From: Pseudanabaena frigida
GTDB lineage: Bacteria > Cyanobacteriota > Cyanobacteriia > Pseudanabaenales > Pseudanabaenaceae
DNA: 64,000 bases
Assembly (NCBI GenBank): GCA_003242085.1
Contig: QBML01000025.1
Coordinates: 1-64,000 of the forward strand
Direction: 5' to 3'
The notes under the pieces were generated by a model. That model was not told the origin of the DNA. It worked only from the letters and a program-made list of their open reading frames with translations, and did not search any database. Every line of letters starts with the position of its first letter. Position 1 is the first letter of the stretch. This document shows positions 1-8,190 of this stretch, in pieces. The position numbers were made by a program, and so were the translations under genes.

Positions 1-200
1 GCACCATTTATGCCAATAAATATAATAATATTTGAACTTTTAGGAAATGTTATTTCACAATCTCTAAAGCCACGAAAATCTTTTATTGATAGCCAATTTA
101 TTTTCATTGTATTTTTTTATATAGATTTACCAAGTGGTATTTATGATAAGTGCCACTTGGTAATTATAAATGTTTGAGAATATTCTAAATGATCGCAACT
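1..200. other. Intergenic window edge with a hairpin
   Basis: No gene is recognised here. A plus-strand open frame runs in from the window edge and stops near 177, but its AT-rich, low-complexity translation matches nothing I know, so it is not called. The stretch holds a perfect 11-bp inverted repeat (127-137 / 153-163, TTACCAAGTGG and its complement) just downstream of the minus-strand gene ending at 201. It is probably that gene's terminator. Confidence 0.5.
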
Positions 201-1586
201 TTAAGGTGTAGTCGTCACCGTTAAAACTTGGGGTGGCACAGCATCAGCGGGATAGAGAAAATCAAACTGGACAACTCGGCGATCGCTTGGTGGCATTGTT
301 AAAGTTACTAGAGGCTTACCGCGTTCACCACGCTTCATCATCAGATGCACATAACGAGTTTGCGCTAAGCCCTTGTCATCTCGAAAACGTACTCGAACTG
401 AACCTCGGAAAAAGACATCATCAGGTAAAGGTTCAAAAAATTGCAACCCACCAACAGGCTTATCGTATTTGATCGGATTTTGGAAAGAGAGCACAACGGT
501 CTGTGTTTCGTTAGTTGGATTTTGCAAAGGCATCGTCAAGTTATACTGCACACCATAATTACCATGAGCAGAATAAGCGGTGTCGGGATAGCGTACTTTT
601 AGCGGCGCAGTTTGCACTTGTCCTGTTCCCATTGTGCCGTATTGCAAAAGACTCAATCCGTAGGAATAGGATTCCCCACGTTTAGGAATCGCTAAGTCAT
701 TACTATCTTTATCGGTTAAGTTTCCAAACCATTGCGAACCCATCTGTATACCAGCCACACGACTATATTCAAAGGCTCCTTCCGTTAAATCGGGCGGTGT
801 AGGTACAACATCGCGAGGTTTAGAGAGTTCACCATTTTTGAGAATGTTTTCCCATTCAGCAAGATTAGGAGCACGTTCCGTTCCATCGGCATTTAGTCGG
901 GCGTAGAGGGCAAGCGTTGCAACGTAAACTTTGCCATCACTGCGTAACCGCGATAACCCCGAACGCCCATTTAAGGGTGGATCTAACTCCTTAACGGGAA
1001 TTGGCACATTCATTAACATGCGGCTCTGTTTTGGCGGAATTACGATTTGAGCAGGGAAAATATCTTGACGACGACCGCGCAAAATATCGAGCATGGCGCG
1101 ATCGCCAGGACCGCGATAGGTTTCGCCATTGTTATTTAATGAATAGTTGGGCGCATCGTAGAATGGAGCGTCGGGCTGACTGAGATAGCTTGCTCCTTGC
1201 AGAATATCAATCGTTACAGGCTTGTCAGTAGGATTATAGGCGATCGCCCCAATGTAAAGAGTTCGCAAGTCTACTGGTGGTGGAGCTTTAGAAATATGAT
1301 GTGTGAATAAATCAAAACGTCCCTGAAAAGGAAAGTTTAAATGTGCTTTGGGATATGCCATACCTTCAGGGGGAAAAGCTGAGAGCAAAATCCCTTCCGT
1401 TTGTACAATTTCAGGACTGTTACTATTAAACATTGGCACATCGTCAAGTTTGCCCATAAGCGGACGCATTTCTTGTCGATCTAAGATAATTTGGCGTTGA
1501 TTGGTAGCTTGAGCAACTGTCTTAACCGGATCCGGCGGCGAAACGATGGTAGTTGTCAGTAACGTCATTAAAAAAGCTGTCAACAT
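201..1586 (-). CDS. Secreted DUF3370-like protein
   Basis: This 461-aa protein has a short hydrophobic N-terminus (residues 1-16, MLTAFLMTLLTTTIVS) that fits a signal peptide, followed by a long soluble region rich in Pro, Gly and beta-type sequence. The pattern resembles the cyanobacterial DUF3370 family of exported proteins of unknown function. That assignment is from memory of the family, and I see no catalytic motif. It lies 32 bp downstream of a same-strand membrane-protein gene (1619-2113), so the two may be co-transcribed. A hairpin at 127-163 follows the stop codon. The function is unknown; a role at the cell surface or in the periplasm is inferred only from the leader. Confidence 0.75.
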   Translation of the reverse strand: MLTAFLMTLLTTTIVSPPDPVKTVAQATNQRQIILDRQEMRPLMGKLDDVPMFNSNSPEIVQTEGILLSAFPPEGMAYPKAHLNFPFQGRFDLFTHHISKAPPPVDLRTLYIGAIAYNPTDKPVTIDILQGASYLSQPDAPFYDAPNYSLNNNGETYRGPGDRAMLDILRGRRQDIFPAQIVIPPKQSRMLMNVPIPVKELDPPLNGRSGLSRLRSDGKVYVATLALYARLNADGTERAPNLAEWENILKNGELSKPRDVVPTPPDLTEGAFEYSRVAGIQMGSQWFGNLTDKDSNDLAIPKRGESYSYGLSLLQYGTMGTGQVQTAPLKVRYPDTAYSAHGNYGVQYNLTMPLQNPTNETQTVVLSFQNPIKYDKPVGGLQFFEPLPDDVFFRGSVRVRFRDDKGLAQTRYVHLMMKRGERGKPLVTLTMPPSDRRVVQFDFLYPADAVPPQVLTVTTTP

Positions 1587-1618
1587 AGGCTTAGATTTTT
1601 TATAAAACTGAGGTTATC

Positions 1619-2113
1619 TTACTGCCCTGACACTGCCATAAAAAAGGCGTCAGTAGTAGCAAGGGATGCAATCGCAATACCAATTCCTAGTGAAATCATG
1701 GCTTTGCGTAAAAAAGCTGTGCGTTCAGCTTTATAAATTTGTAGCGCCTCAATTTGCTGCATCCATGTAGTGGTGATTGCCGTTTGTAAACTGTCATTCT
1801 TTTGCATCAATACTTCAGGAGAAAGTCCAGTTGTCGATACTTTACGCGGATATAGCCCAAATACCGCAAAGGCGATCGCGATCGCTAGAGCTACACAGGC
1901 CGAAAGTTTTAGACTCAGGTAAAGAAAGTATAAATGGGCTTGTTCGGGTTTAACATAGATTTGAAACGTGGAAGTGACCCGCAAACCGAGCAATAATAAA
2001 GCACTAATTTCCATAACACCTGAAAGCTTAGTTCCCAAAGTGTCAACTCCGTGCTGAGCTTGCTCTAAGCAAAACTTAGTATATTCATAAAGAAAGTTTT
2101 GTCGATCTTCCAT
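1619..2113 (-). CDS. Small membrane protein, unknown function
   Basis: This 164-aa protein has three strongly hydrophobic segments: about residues 33-50, 66-88 (with the run AIAIAFAVFGLYP) and 140-160. They are separated by polar loops. The N-terminal 30 residues are charged and helical (MEDRQNFLYEYTKF). I do not recognise the family. The segments support an inner or thylakoid membrane protein. It is the first gene of a possible two-gene minus-strand unit with the DUF3370-like gene at 201-1586. The 170 bp upstream (2114-2289) contain no other gene. Confidence 0.65.
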   Translation of the reverse strand: MEDRQNFLYEYTKFCLEQAQHGVDTLGTKLSGVMEISALLLLGLRVTSTFQIYVKPEQAHLYFLYLSLKLSACVALAIAIAFAVFGLYPRKVSTTGLSPEVLMQKNDSLQTAITTTWMQQIEALQIYKAERTAFLRKAMISLGIGIAIASLATTDAFFMAVSGQ

Positions 2114-2289
2114 ATTCTCAATATCTTTGAAAAACGCTACAATTACAATTAGGGAAAATACTGCTGATTAATTACAATAATCCATGAAAATAAAACATGC
2201 AATTAAAGCGCTTTCAAAATTTTTCTTGGCTTAGATTTGAGCGGTAATTGCTATCAGTCTGTCCCTATAAAAATTAGCATTTTCAATAA

Positions 2290-2625
2290 CTATTCATGTG
2301 CCATCCATAGGGAATCATTAAGGCGCAAACACTCAAATGCAGCTGTAAAAGAAGAATTAAGAGGACTACAGGCATGGATACCAAAATGGACAGGTTGAGC
2401 GAATACTTCTTGGGGCGTGAGTCTGCCATTAGCTTCCGTATCACCAAGGACAGACAGATGCAAAATTCGCATTTGCTTGAAGCCTTTTCCATTGAGTGAA
2501 TGTTCAATTAAGAAATCAGCACCTGTGCGACTCAAACGAGGCAAAATGGAGTGAATTGTAGAAATATCCGTAGTTGCCCAATCTGAATATCCTTGATTAG
2601 TGACGACACTGCCTAGACGTGACAT
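2290..2625 (-). CDS. Hypothetical 111-aa protein
   Basis: This open frame begins with ATG and has a balanced composition (start MSRLGSVVTNQGYSDWATTD) with no low-complexity runs. That favours it over the alternative overlapping minus-strand frame at 2283-2507. No family is recognised and no Shine-Dalgarno sequence is evident. Its 5' end overlaps the divergent LuxR-type reading frame, whose most upstream start is the GTG at 2600. Either the two genes share overlapping 5' ends or the regulator starts later, for example at the GTG at 2645. Confidence 0.5.
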   Translation of the reverse strand: MSRLGSVVTNQGYSDWATTDISTIHSILPRLSRTGADFLIEHSLNGKGFKQMRILHLSVLGDTEANGRLTPQEVFAQPVHFGIHACSPLNSSFTAAFECLRLNDSLWMAHE

Positions 2626-2899
2626 ATCAGTATTTTTATACTCAGTGGTAGATCAAGTCAAGCTTGCCACGCCCACATCAAAAAACACATCGACAATCCC
2701 ACAGGGAACACTCTCAGACAGAGAAATGGAAGTATTGCGTTTGATCGTTGAAGGCTATAGCAATCCTGAAATTGCGAAGGCTTTATATTTGAGTGAGCAT
2801 ACGGTAAAGACCTATGTACGCGGAATTATGAATAAGCTCTTGGTCAACGATCGCGTGCAAGCGGCTGTACTAGCATTGCGATCGGGTTTAGTGGGCTGA
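2600..2899 (+). CDS. LuxR/NarL-type HTH regulator without a receiver domain
   Basis: The protein is about 99 aa from the GTG at 2600, or 84 aa from the GTG at 2645. The C-terminal 60 residues are a clear LuxR/GerE DNA-binding domain: LSDREMEVLRLIVEG, then the recognition segment SEHTVKTYVRGIMNKL. There is no receiver or ligand domain, only about 35 polar residues ahead of the HTH. It is therefore a stand-alone DNA-binding module, as found in several cyanobacterial small regulators. The target is unknown; the divergent hypothetical gene is a candidate. Its stop lies inside the 3' end of the convergent transporter gene (2888-3355), a 12-bp tail-to-tail overlap. Confidence 0.75.
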   Translation: MTTLPRRDISVFLYSVVDQVKLATPTSKNTSTIPQGTLSDREMEVLRLIVEGYSNPEIAKALYLSEHTVKTYVRGIMNKLLVNDRVQAAVLALRSGLVG

Positions 2900-3355
2900 G
2901 TTTTTGTTGGGCGAGTATTGAGTGAGCGCAACTGCGATTAATAACAGCACGATCGCCACAATTCTCGAAGGACTAATGGGATGAGGAGTAACTCCAAACC
3001 AGCCCCATTGATCGATCAAGAGAGAACCGATCATCTGACTACATACCACTGTTAGAGTCGTTGTCGTTAGTCCCAATTTGGGGATAATAATTGTGTTTAA
3101 GGTCACATAGATAACACCGAGCAAGCCACTTAAAAATGCCCACCAAGGAACTTGAGTTAGTCGATCCAGATGTTGAGCACCAAAAATTCCCAATAGAATT
3201 AGAAGGGTTAGAGTAAGAGAACCAACTATAAAATTGATCGTCGCGGCGGCTATGGAAGACTGCAAAGTTTTTCGCAATCGAGCATTTGCGGCTAAACCAA
3301 TCGCTAAAAAGCTACCTCCCGAACCTGCACCAATCAAAGCAATTAACATATCCAT
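2888..3355 (-). CDS. YdcZ/DUF606-type membrane transporter, copy 1
   Basis: This 155-aa protein has four or five hydrophobic helices and little else. Segments such as ATINFIVGSLTLTLLILLG and the motif PWWAFLSGLLGVIYVTLN fit the DUF606/YdcZ branch of the drug/metabolite transporter superfamily, whose proteins are about 140-150 aa and are often encoded as adjacent pairs. A related gene sits directly upstream on the same strand (3419-3913/3988), so the two may form a heterodimer. The substrate is not predictable. The pair is divergent from a MarR regulator, which suggests control by that regulator in response to a small molecule. Confidence 0.75.
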   Translation of the reverse strand: MDMLIALIGAGSGGSFLAIGLAANARLRKTLQSSIAAATINFIVGSLTLTLLILLGIFGAQHLDRLTQVPWWAFLSGLLGVIYVTLNTIIIPKLGLTTTTLTVVCSQMIGSLLIDQWGWFGVTPHPISPSRIVAIVLLLIAVALTQYSPNKNSAH

Positions 3356-3381
3356 AACATTTACCTAAATCATTTTCTATA

Positions 3382-3420
3382 AGTTATGAATAACAGCGCT
3401 TCGCGCTGTTATTCATAACT
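3382..3420. repeat. Perfect hairpin between the two YdcZ-type genes
   Basis: An 18-bp perfect inverted repeat (3382-3399 / 3403-3420) with the 3-nt loop TTC. The right arm runs into the stop codon of the upstream transporter gene (3419-3421). It resembles the other GC-tipped palindromes in this window and could act as a terminator or an RNA processing or stabilisation site between the paired genes. Confidence 0.7.
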
Positions 3421-3913
3421 ATTGAGGTTGTGCGAGAAAGAAGATAGCGACGATTAACAAACCGATCGCAAAGCGTCGATTGCGGGTGAGGCGATGTTTG
3501 GGTAAGTCTAACCAGCCATAATGATCGACGATGATACCTGCGAGGGACTGTCCTCCGACCACTAATCCCAAGGTTAAAGTAGTGCCTAGCACTGAGGTAA
3601 AGTAAGTACTCGAGCAGATATACCAAGACCCGAATATGCCACCTAGCAAACTCCATTTAGGTGTTTTCGCGATCGCCGACCAATCAGGACGACCAAACTT
3701 TTGAGTTGCGATTATTATCAATAAAATTAATGTGCCAACAATATAGGAAATGTCTGCCGCTAAGGGAACAGAATTTAGCGATCGGGCTAATTGAGCATTG
3801 CAACTAGCTTGGATGGGTAAAAGGGCTCCGCACAAGAGCGCAAGTAGTAAATATAAATAGATTTGATATCGCGTTGCAAACAAATGTAGCCGTTTTAAAG
3901 GAAGGGAAGTCAT
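3419..3913 (-). CDS. YdcZ/DUF606-type membrane transporter, copy 2
   Basis: The ATG at 3913 gives a 164-aa protein beginning MTSLPLKRLHLFATRYQ. An upstream ATG at 3988 would add 25 residues of untypical sequence, so the downstream start is preferred, although neither has a good Shine-Dalgarno. Several hydrophobic helices (YLYLLLALLCGALLPIQASC, then ADISYIVGTLILLIII) and WSLLGGIFGSWYICS match the DUF606/YdcZ transporter pattern. It is followed by its paralogue (2888-3355), which is consistent with a two-subunit transporter. A perfect -35 TTGACA on the minus strand lies upstream within the MarR control region. Confidence 0.7.
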   Translation of the reverse strand: MTSLPLKRLHLFATRYQIYLYLLLALLCGALLPIQASCNAQLARSLNSVPLAADISYIVGTLILLIIIATQKFGRPDWSAIAKTPKWSLLGGIFGSWYICSSTYFTSVLGTTLTLGLVVGGQSLAGIIVDHYGWLDLPKHRLTRNRRFAIGLLIVAIFFLAQPQ

Positions 3914-3993
3914 GGCAAAACAAGGATAAATGTGTGAGGTGCAATTGATAGAAGCCTTGTTCTGAAAACTGAGCGATGAAATATGCAAGTTTT

Positions 3994-4018
3994 AATTGCG
4001 TCGTAGGCGCAATTAAAA
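3994..4018. terminator. Inverted repeat upstream of the transporter pair
   Basis: An inverted repeat in which TTTTAATTGCG pairs with CGCAATTAAAA around a short centre. It sits between the palindromic MarR control region and the transporter start, in the probable 5' leader of the transporter transcript, so it could be a leader hairpin or a repeat remnant. No function is assigned. Confidence 0.4.
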
Positions 4019-4128
4019 CCTAAAACTCTTACTAGACTTGATTTTGTGTCTTCCAATGAGTATGTACTTCTTGGGAGATCGCTTTAAGAAACGACTTGCG
4101 ATCGCGGATCGCTAAATAGCTTTTTTAA

Positions 4129-4152
4129 ATTTATCTTTATATAAAGATAAAT
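4129..4152. promoter_or_regulatory. Perfect 24-bp palindrome, candidate MarR operator
   Basis: The sequence at 4129-4152 (core TTATCTTTATATAAAGATAA) is a perfect 24-bp palindrome. It overlaps the proposed minus-strand -10 of the transporter pair. MarR-family dimers typically bind palindromes of about 16-24 bp next to their own gene, so this is the best operator candidate. The binding itself is inference. Confidence 0.6.
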
Positions 4153-4195
4153 GATGTCAAGATAATTGTCAACTATCTCGACATCAAGATATAAT
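4144..4195. promoter_or_regulatory. Overlapping divergent promoters of marR and the transporters
   Basis: Minus strand: -35 TTGACA (4167-4172), a 17-bp spacer, then -10 TATCTT (4144-4149). Plus strand: TTGTCA (4166-4171), an 18-bp spacer, then TATAAT (4190-4195). The two -35 boxes occupy almost the same bases. A second imperfect inverted repeat (4153-4164 / 4174-4185, 11 of 12 pairs) surrounds them. The plus-strand -10 is only 7 bp from the marR ATG at 4203, so the regulator mRNA would be leaderless or nearly so. Confidence 0.6.
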
Positions 4196-4202
4196 TGCGG
4201 CT

Positions 4203-4706
4203 ATGGAAGAAGATAAGATCGACCAAATTTTTGACCAATGGCGGCAAGAAAATCCTTTATTGGATATTTCCCCGTTAGGCATAGTCGGGCGAGTGCTAAG
4301 GATTGCGAGTTTGCTCGAAAAACATCGCGAAATGGTACTGGCGGAATATGGGTTGAGCGTTTGGTCATTTGATGTATTAACTACGCTGCGGCGACAGGGA
4401 AAGCCCTATCAACTTAAGCCGACAGATCTATATAGTTTGCTCATGCTCTCATCAGGGGCAACCACCAATCGCATCGATCGCTTAGAACAAGAAGGGATTG
4501 TCGTGCGCCTGCGAGATCCTGACGATCGCCGCAGTGTGATCGTGCAACTTACACCTAAAGGGATTCAATTAGCCGATTTAGTAATTCCGATATTGTTGAA
4601 AAGCGAGCAAGATTTACTAAGTCAGTTTGCTAATCCTAATGAAAGGGAAGCTTTCATAGCTCTTCTACGCAGATTGCTGGTATCCCTTGACAACAAAGCG
4701 AAATAA
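4203..4706 (+). CDS. MarR-family transcriptional regulator
   Basis: This 167-aa protein is the usual length for MarR. The winged-helix region is clear: LKPTDLYSLLMLSSGATTNR (recognition helix), then IDRLEQEGIVVRLRDPDDRR (wing with the family-typical D-D-R-R), then VQLTPKGIQLADLV. The N- and C-terminal helices would form the dimer interface. It is transcribed divergently from two YdcZ-type transporter genes, and palindromes fill the shared intergenic region, which suggests autoregulation and repression of the transporters. The start at 4203 lies almost on the predicted transcription start. Confidence 0.9.
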   Translation: MEEDKIDQIFDQWRQENPLLDISPLGIVGRVLRIASLLEKHREMVLAEYGLSVWSFDVLTTLRRQGKPYQLKPTDLYSLLMLSSGATTNRIDRLEQEGIVVRLRDPDDRRSVIVQLTPKGIQLADLVIPILLKSEQDLLSQFANPNEREAFIALLRRLLVSLDNKAK

Positions 4707-4707
4707 C

Positions 4708-4941
4708 TCAACTACCACCGATGCCATGCAAAACTATCCCAGCCAAAAAGTGAGAGAGAATCGCATACTCCAATCCCCAACGCCAGTAGAGATAGCCAAA
4801 GGCAACGCCTAACAGAGAATTAAGTAAAATCGTGCGGATAATCACAATCGGGGTTAATGTCCAGATGGTTGCGGCAACGGGTAAATGGGCGATCGCAAAT
4901 ATTAAAGCCGCAGATGCGCTCCAGAATGCTAATTTTTACAG
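4708..4941 (-). pseudogene. 5'-truncated CPBP-family membrane protease remnant
   Basis: On the minus strand a frame without a start codon encodes about 77 residues. They include FAIAHLP (the FxxxH motif of CPBP/Abi intramembrane proteases), GVAFGYLYWRWGLEYAILSH and a final HFLAG segment, ending in TGA at 4708-4710. A TAA lies in frame just upstream (about 4942-4944), so the N-terminal transmembrane helices and first catalytic motif are missing. The remnant abuts the 3' end of marR. This looks like the C-terminal fragment of a decayed gene. Confidence 0.6.
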
Positions 4942-5083
4942 GATGATTTTTCGTTCTCAAAACCACGTTTCCAAAGTATCCAAGTAATCAGAGTCATTAG
5001 ATCCAATCAATTTCCTTAATCTAATGCGATCACACCATATTTTCTTTAGGTGATTGCTCTCACTACATCGCTTTGTGCTCAAA

Positions 5084-5135
5084 ACAAGAAAAATTTAAAA
5101 AACGTTGCTTCGCAACGTTTTTAAATTTTTCTTGT
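5084..5135. repeat. Long hairpin downstream of the ECF-type ATPase gene
   Basis: Inverted repeat: left arm 5084-5108 and right arm 5112-5135, with one bulged A and the loop TTC. The stem reads ACAAGAAAAATTTAAAA then ACGTTGC. It lies downstream of the minus-strand ABC ATPase gene and may end its transcript. The TTC loop and GC tip are shared with other palindromes in the window. Confidence 0.6.
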
Positions 5136-5198
5136 GGTTCATATAATTGGTACTTGATGCAAGAGACTTGAGGATGATATGAGTCTAAATCTTTAGAT

Positions 5199-5882
5199 TT
5201 AACTGCGTTCTAGCAATATTTGTTTTAGTCTTATCGGATCGCCTTTATCAATCACTTGACCACGCTCTAATAAAAACGCGCCATCAGCATAGTCAAGCTC
5301 ATTTAGTCGGTGCGTTACCCATAAAGCCGTGAGATTTTTTTTCTTGACTAGATCGCGTACAGATGCAACCAAATCGATCTGATTTTCGCCATCTAACAGT
5401 GCCGTAGGTTCATCCAGTAACAACACTGAGGCATGACGGGCAATCGCACCAGCGATCGCAACACGTTGTTTTTGTCCACCACTAAGGGCATATATGGGGC
5501 GACGGATCATTTGCGAGAGATTTACTGCACTGAGAGATTCTTCGACTCGTTGTCGGGTTTCAGAATAGGAAAGATTTTCGGATACTAAACCAAAGGCAAT
5601 ATCTGCACCCACAGTTGGCATTACTAATTGATGATCGGGATTTTGAAACACAAACCCCACGCGATCGCCGATCTCAATATTGCCAGACTTCGGTTTGAGC
5701 AATCCTGCTAATAGCCTGAGTAAAGTTGATTTACCACTACCGTTAGTACCTAACAGCATCCAAAATTCCCCTTTTGGGACTGATAAAGTACAGCGATCGA
5801 GGACAGTTTCGCCCGATGCCCACGCAAAGTTAAGATCGCGAACACTAATGGCACTAGTAGTTACAGATTGTTCGGTAGGCAT
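5199..5882 (-). CDS. ECF/CbiO-type ABC transporter ATP-binding protein
   Basis: A 227-aa ATPase with all ABC motifs: Walker A GTNGSGKST (about residue 45), Q-loop FVFQNPDHQL, signature ALSGGQKQRVAIA, Walker B VLLLDEP and switch histidine VTHRLNELD. The Q-loop FQNPDHQ and compact length are typical of the energy-coupling-factor group (EcfA/CbiO) that drives vitamin or metal-ion uptake. No membrane subunit or substrate-binding subunit is adjacent, so the substrate is unknown. Cyanobacteria often encode such an orphan ATPase. It is flanked by hairpins on both sides. Confidence 0.85.
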   Translation of the reverse strand: MPTEQSVTTSAISVRDLNFAWASGETVLDRCTLSVPKGEFWMLLGTNGSGKSTLLRLLAGLLKPKSGNIEIGDRVGFVFQNPDHQLVMPTVGADIAFGLVSENLSYSETRQRVEESLSAVNLSQMIRRPIYALSGGQKQRVAIAGAIARHASVLLLDEPTALLDGENQIDLVASVRDLVKKKNLTALWVTHRLNELDYADGAFLLERGQVIDKGDPIRLKQILLERS

Positions 5883-5990
5883 TGTTAGATTGCAAAAAGT
5901 TGTGTAATAGCCTGCAATTTGCCTAAAACAAATTACAAACCGCGAAGCCTTAATTTAGATTTATTTGTTTTTTGTGCTAATGCTTTTATA

Positions 5991-6029
5991 AAAATGGGGG
6001 CTGGACAATGAGTGTCCAACCCCCATTTT
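5991..6029. terminator. Terminator-like hairpin
   Basis: A GC-rich stem of AAAATGGGGG (5991-6000) with CCCCCATTTT (6020-6029) encloses a second stem, TGGACA / TGTCCA. It lies 7 bp beyond the stop of the minus-strand gene 6036-6293 and is followed by T-rich sequence in that direction, as expected for an intrinsic terminator. Confidence 0.75.
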
Positions 6030-6035
6030 CAAAAG

Positions 6036-6293
6036 CTATCCGCGTATAAAGCCAGCGCCCATGTTCGCAGAAGCCCCCGATTTTTCAGAAACCTGTACTG
6101 CCGAGATCTCGCCAACAAGTACTGAAACTTTTTTGCCTTCTTGTTTTTCGCAGGTTAATTCCAAGATTTTGGTATTACCGTTAGCGATCGCATTAGCAAT
6201 TTCGCGATAAAGCGCCTCAGCATTTTCTTGCTCCTTACGCTGTACAGACAAAGCGATTGGGTTGTTTTTGAGGGTGATTTCAACTGTGTACAT
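6036..6293 (-). CDS. Small conserved-type hypothetical protein
   Basis: The protein is 85 aa from the ATG at 6293 (MYTVEITLKNNPIALSV); an ATG two codons upstream (6299) is also possible. It has an alternating beta-strand and charged-helix pattern: QENAEALYREIANAIANGN, then KILELTCEKQ and KVSVLVGEISAVQV. The C-terminus is Gly- and Ala-rich. The single compact alpha/beta domain with an amphipathic helix resembles small soluble proteins conserved in cyanobacteria, but I cannot assign a function. It is a single gene followed by a strong hairpin. Confidence 0.65.
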   Translation of the reverse strand: MYTVEITLKNNPIALSVQRKEQENAEALYREIANAIANGNTKILELTCEKQEGKKVSVLVGEISAVQVSEKSGASANMGAGFIRG

Positions 6294-6612
6294 CAGCATT
6301 AATAGGTTTTCCTGCCTAGAGATAAAAATTAGGTAAAAGGGTTAGGTTGAGCTGCGTTAGTAATTTGCATGAGTGTTTGTATCCTCTCAGTATGCCATTG
6401 CCTCGGCTATAGAAGTTAGGTTTTGGAGTAGAGCATCCCGTATAAAGGCTCGAAGCGATTTATCTGGCAATTTGGCGATGGAGTACTAAAATCTTAAATG
6501 TCATAATTTCATAATTTATTTTTGTTTTTGTCATGTTTTGATCTCTGCGATACCGAACATTAGACTACAGGCACAGTAAATTTATGTGTGTTGGGTCAAC
6601 AAACAATAAAAC
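6294..6612. other. Intergenic region, no gene seen
   Basis: About 320 bp between a minus-strand and a plus-strand small gene. No tRNA-like fold and no coding frame with sensible composition was found. The region presumably carries both divergent promoters. The AT-rich tract 6490-6540 is the most promoter-like part. Confidence 0.4.
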
Positions 6613-6786
6613 ATGACGCATACTAATCTTCAAAAAGTTAGAACTCTTCGCCAACAAATCATTGCCGAAACCAATCATGGCTTCGCTGACTGGACTTTAG
6701 TCCAAAAGCTTTTAGATGAACTAATGGACAATCACCAGCAATACAAGCAGTTTGCAATTAAGGAAAACATTACTCCTTACATGTAA
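6613..6786 (+). CDS. 57-aa hypothetical protein
   Basis: A short open frame from ATG 6613 to TAA 6784-6786. It begins MTHTNLQKVRTLRQQIIAE and continues with the charged helical segments WTLVQKLLDELMDNHQQYKQ. The composition is that of a small soluble helical protein and unlike random AT-rich sequence. The family is not recognised. It is convergent with nadA and separated from it by 85 bp. Confidence 0.5.
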   Translation: MTHTNLQKVRTLRQQIIAETNHGFADWTLVQKLLDELMDNHQQYKQFAIKENITPYM

Positions 6787-6871
6787 GTTGAGGGCTTTCT
6801 AACTTCCTAAAAATTCTTGAGGATACAGAGCAAAAATTTAGTAGCCTTACTCAAGGATGATTTAGATATTA

Positions 6872-7849
6872 CTAGACAGACATTTCTAGCATTTTTAGCA
6901 TTGGTTTCAGCGCAGCTTGACGGATTGGCTCATTGAGAATAATTTCAGGCGATCGATTCTTCATCGTTAGGTACACTTTCTCTAAAGTATTGAGCCGCAT
7001 GTATGGGCATTCATTACAGGCACAATTACTGGTTGGCGGTGCTGGAATAAATTTTTTAAATGGAGTTGATTTTTGCATCTGGTGAATTACACCCGATTCC
7101 GTTACTACGATAAATTCTTGACGATCGCTCTTCTGCACATACTTCAGTAACCCTGTTGTCGAACCGATGTAGTCCGCATGGCGCAACACATTAGCTTCGC
7201 ATTCAGGATGAGCAATGATATCGGCTTCAGGATAATTGAGTTTGAGTTCAACAAGTTTACGTTCTGAAAAAATCTCATGAACCATGCAAGCGCCATCCCA
7301 TAGCAATAAATCGCGTCCAGTTTGTTCCATTACATAACGTCCAAGATTGCGATCGGGCGCAAAGATGATTGGGCGATCTTTGGGTATTTGATTGACGATC
7401 GCTACAGCATTAGAGCTAGTACAAATAATGTCGCTCAAAGCTTTGATCTCTGCCGAACAATTTATGTAGGAAATCACCAAATGATCGGGATGTTTAGCTT
7501 TAAACTCAGCAAAGCGATCGGGCGGACAACTATCAGCTAGAGAGCAACCTGCATTGAGATCGGGGAGTAATACTAACTTGTCAGGATTCAAGATTTTGGC
7601 GGTCTCTGCCATGAAGTGTACTCCTAGAAATACGATCGTATCAGCTTGGCAACTAGCAGCCGCTTGAGATAGACCGAGGGAGTCACCAATATAGTCTGCG
7701 ATATCTTGGAGATCGGGATCTTGATAATAATGTGCCAAAATCACGGTATTAAGCTCTTTTTTGAGATCGGTGATCGCTGTGAATAGATCGAGAGGAATAG
7801 CTTTGGGGGATGTTTGGCGCTCAACGGTGAGAAACATAGTTTGCCTCAC
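6872..7849 (-). CDS. nadA: Quinolinate synthase A
   Basis: NadA condenses iminoaspartate with dihydroxyacetone phosphate to quinolinate in de novo NAD synthesis, using a [4Fe-4S] cluster. The 325-aa length is normal. Family motifs are present: [20 protein letters not shown] near the N-terminus, [15 protein letters not shown], the cysteine-bearing [29 protein letters not shown], and the C-terminal [18 protein letters not shown] that carries the last cluster cysteine. The next gene upstream is the divergent M48 protease. The gene stands alone, and nadB and nadC are not nearby. Confidence 0.97.
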   Translation of the reverse strand: MRQTMFLTVERQTSPKAIPLDLFTAITDLKKELNTVILAHYYQDPDLQDIADYIGDSLGLSQAAASCQADTIVFLGVHFMAETAKILNPDKLVLLPDLNAGCSLADSCPPDRFAEFKAKHPDHLVISYINCSAEIKALSDIICTSSNAVAIVNQIPKDRPIIFAPDRNLGRYVMEQTGRDLLLWDGACMVHEIFSERKLVELKLNYPEADIIAHPECEANVLRHADYIGSTTGLLKYVQKSDRQEFIVVTESGVIHQMQKSTPFKKFIPAPPTSNCACNECPYMRLNTLEKVYLTMKNRSPEIILNEPIRQAALKPMLKMLEMSV

Positions 7850-8190
7850 TAAATATATTTGCTAATTAATGGTTAAAGAATCTTTTGCATTTTGAATTCA
7901 ACGAATGATTTAGAACAGCTATAGCTACGATACTTATAGTGAAAATTATTCATTCGTTATATTTAATTATAGTAGAATCTACCAAAAATATATCCCTCGA
8001 ATGTATGAGATCGACTTTTTGCAACTTTTTCTATAGGTTTTTCGTCAATACGCTTCAGTAACTAGATAATAAAAATTTGCGATGCAAGTTTTAGTTGCTC
8101 TAGACTTTTTTTAGCTCAGTTGATGGGGATATAGCCTGAGATATAGATTGTATAAACAAAAGATAAGTAAAGTTTGAGATATTTGGAAAT
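7850..8190. promoter_or_regulatory. Divergent intergenic region nadA / M48 protease
   Basis: A 341-bp AT-rich gap without genes. It contains a perfect 9-bp inverted repeat, AACGAATGA (7900-7908) / TCATTCGTT (7950-7958), 50 bp apart, on the nadA side. Spaced repeats like this can be regulator sites, but no known NAD-regulator consensus is claimed. Confidence 0.35.

Noticed and set aside
1-177. Partial gene entering from the left edge
   Set aside because: The frame is short and AT-rich, and the translation matches no family I know.
2283-2507. A second minus-strand frame overlapping the 2290-2625 gene
   Set aside because: Its product has a random-looking run of Leu/Val and Cys, lies in another frame of a more plausible coding sequence, and has no upstream ribosome-binding site.
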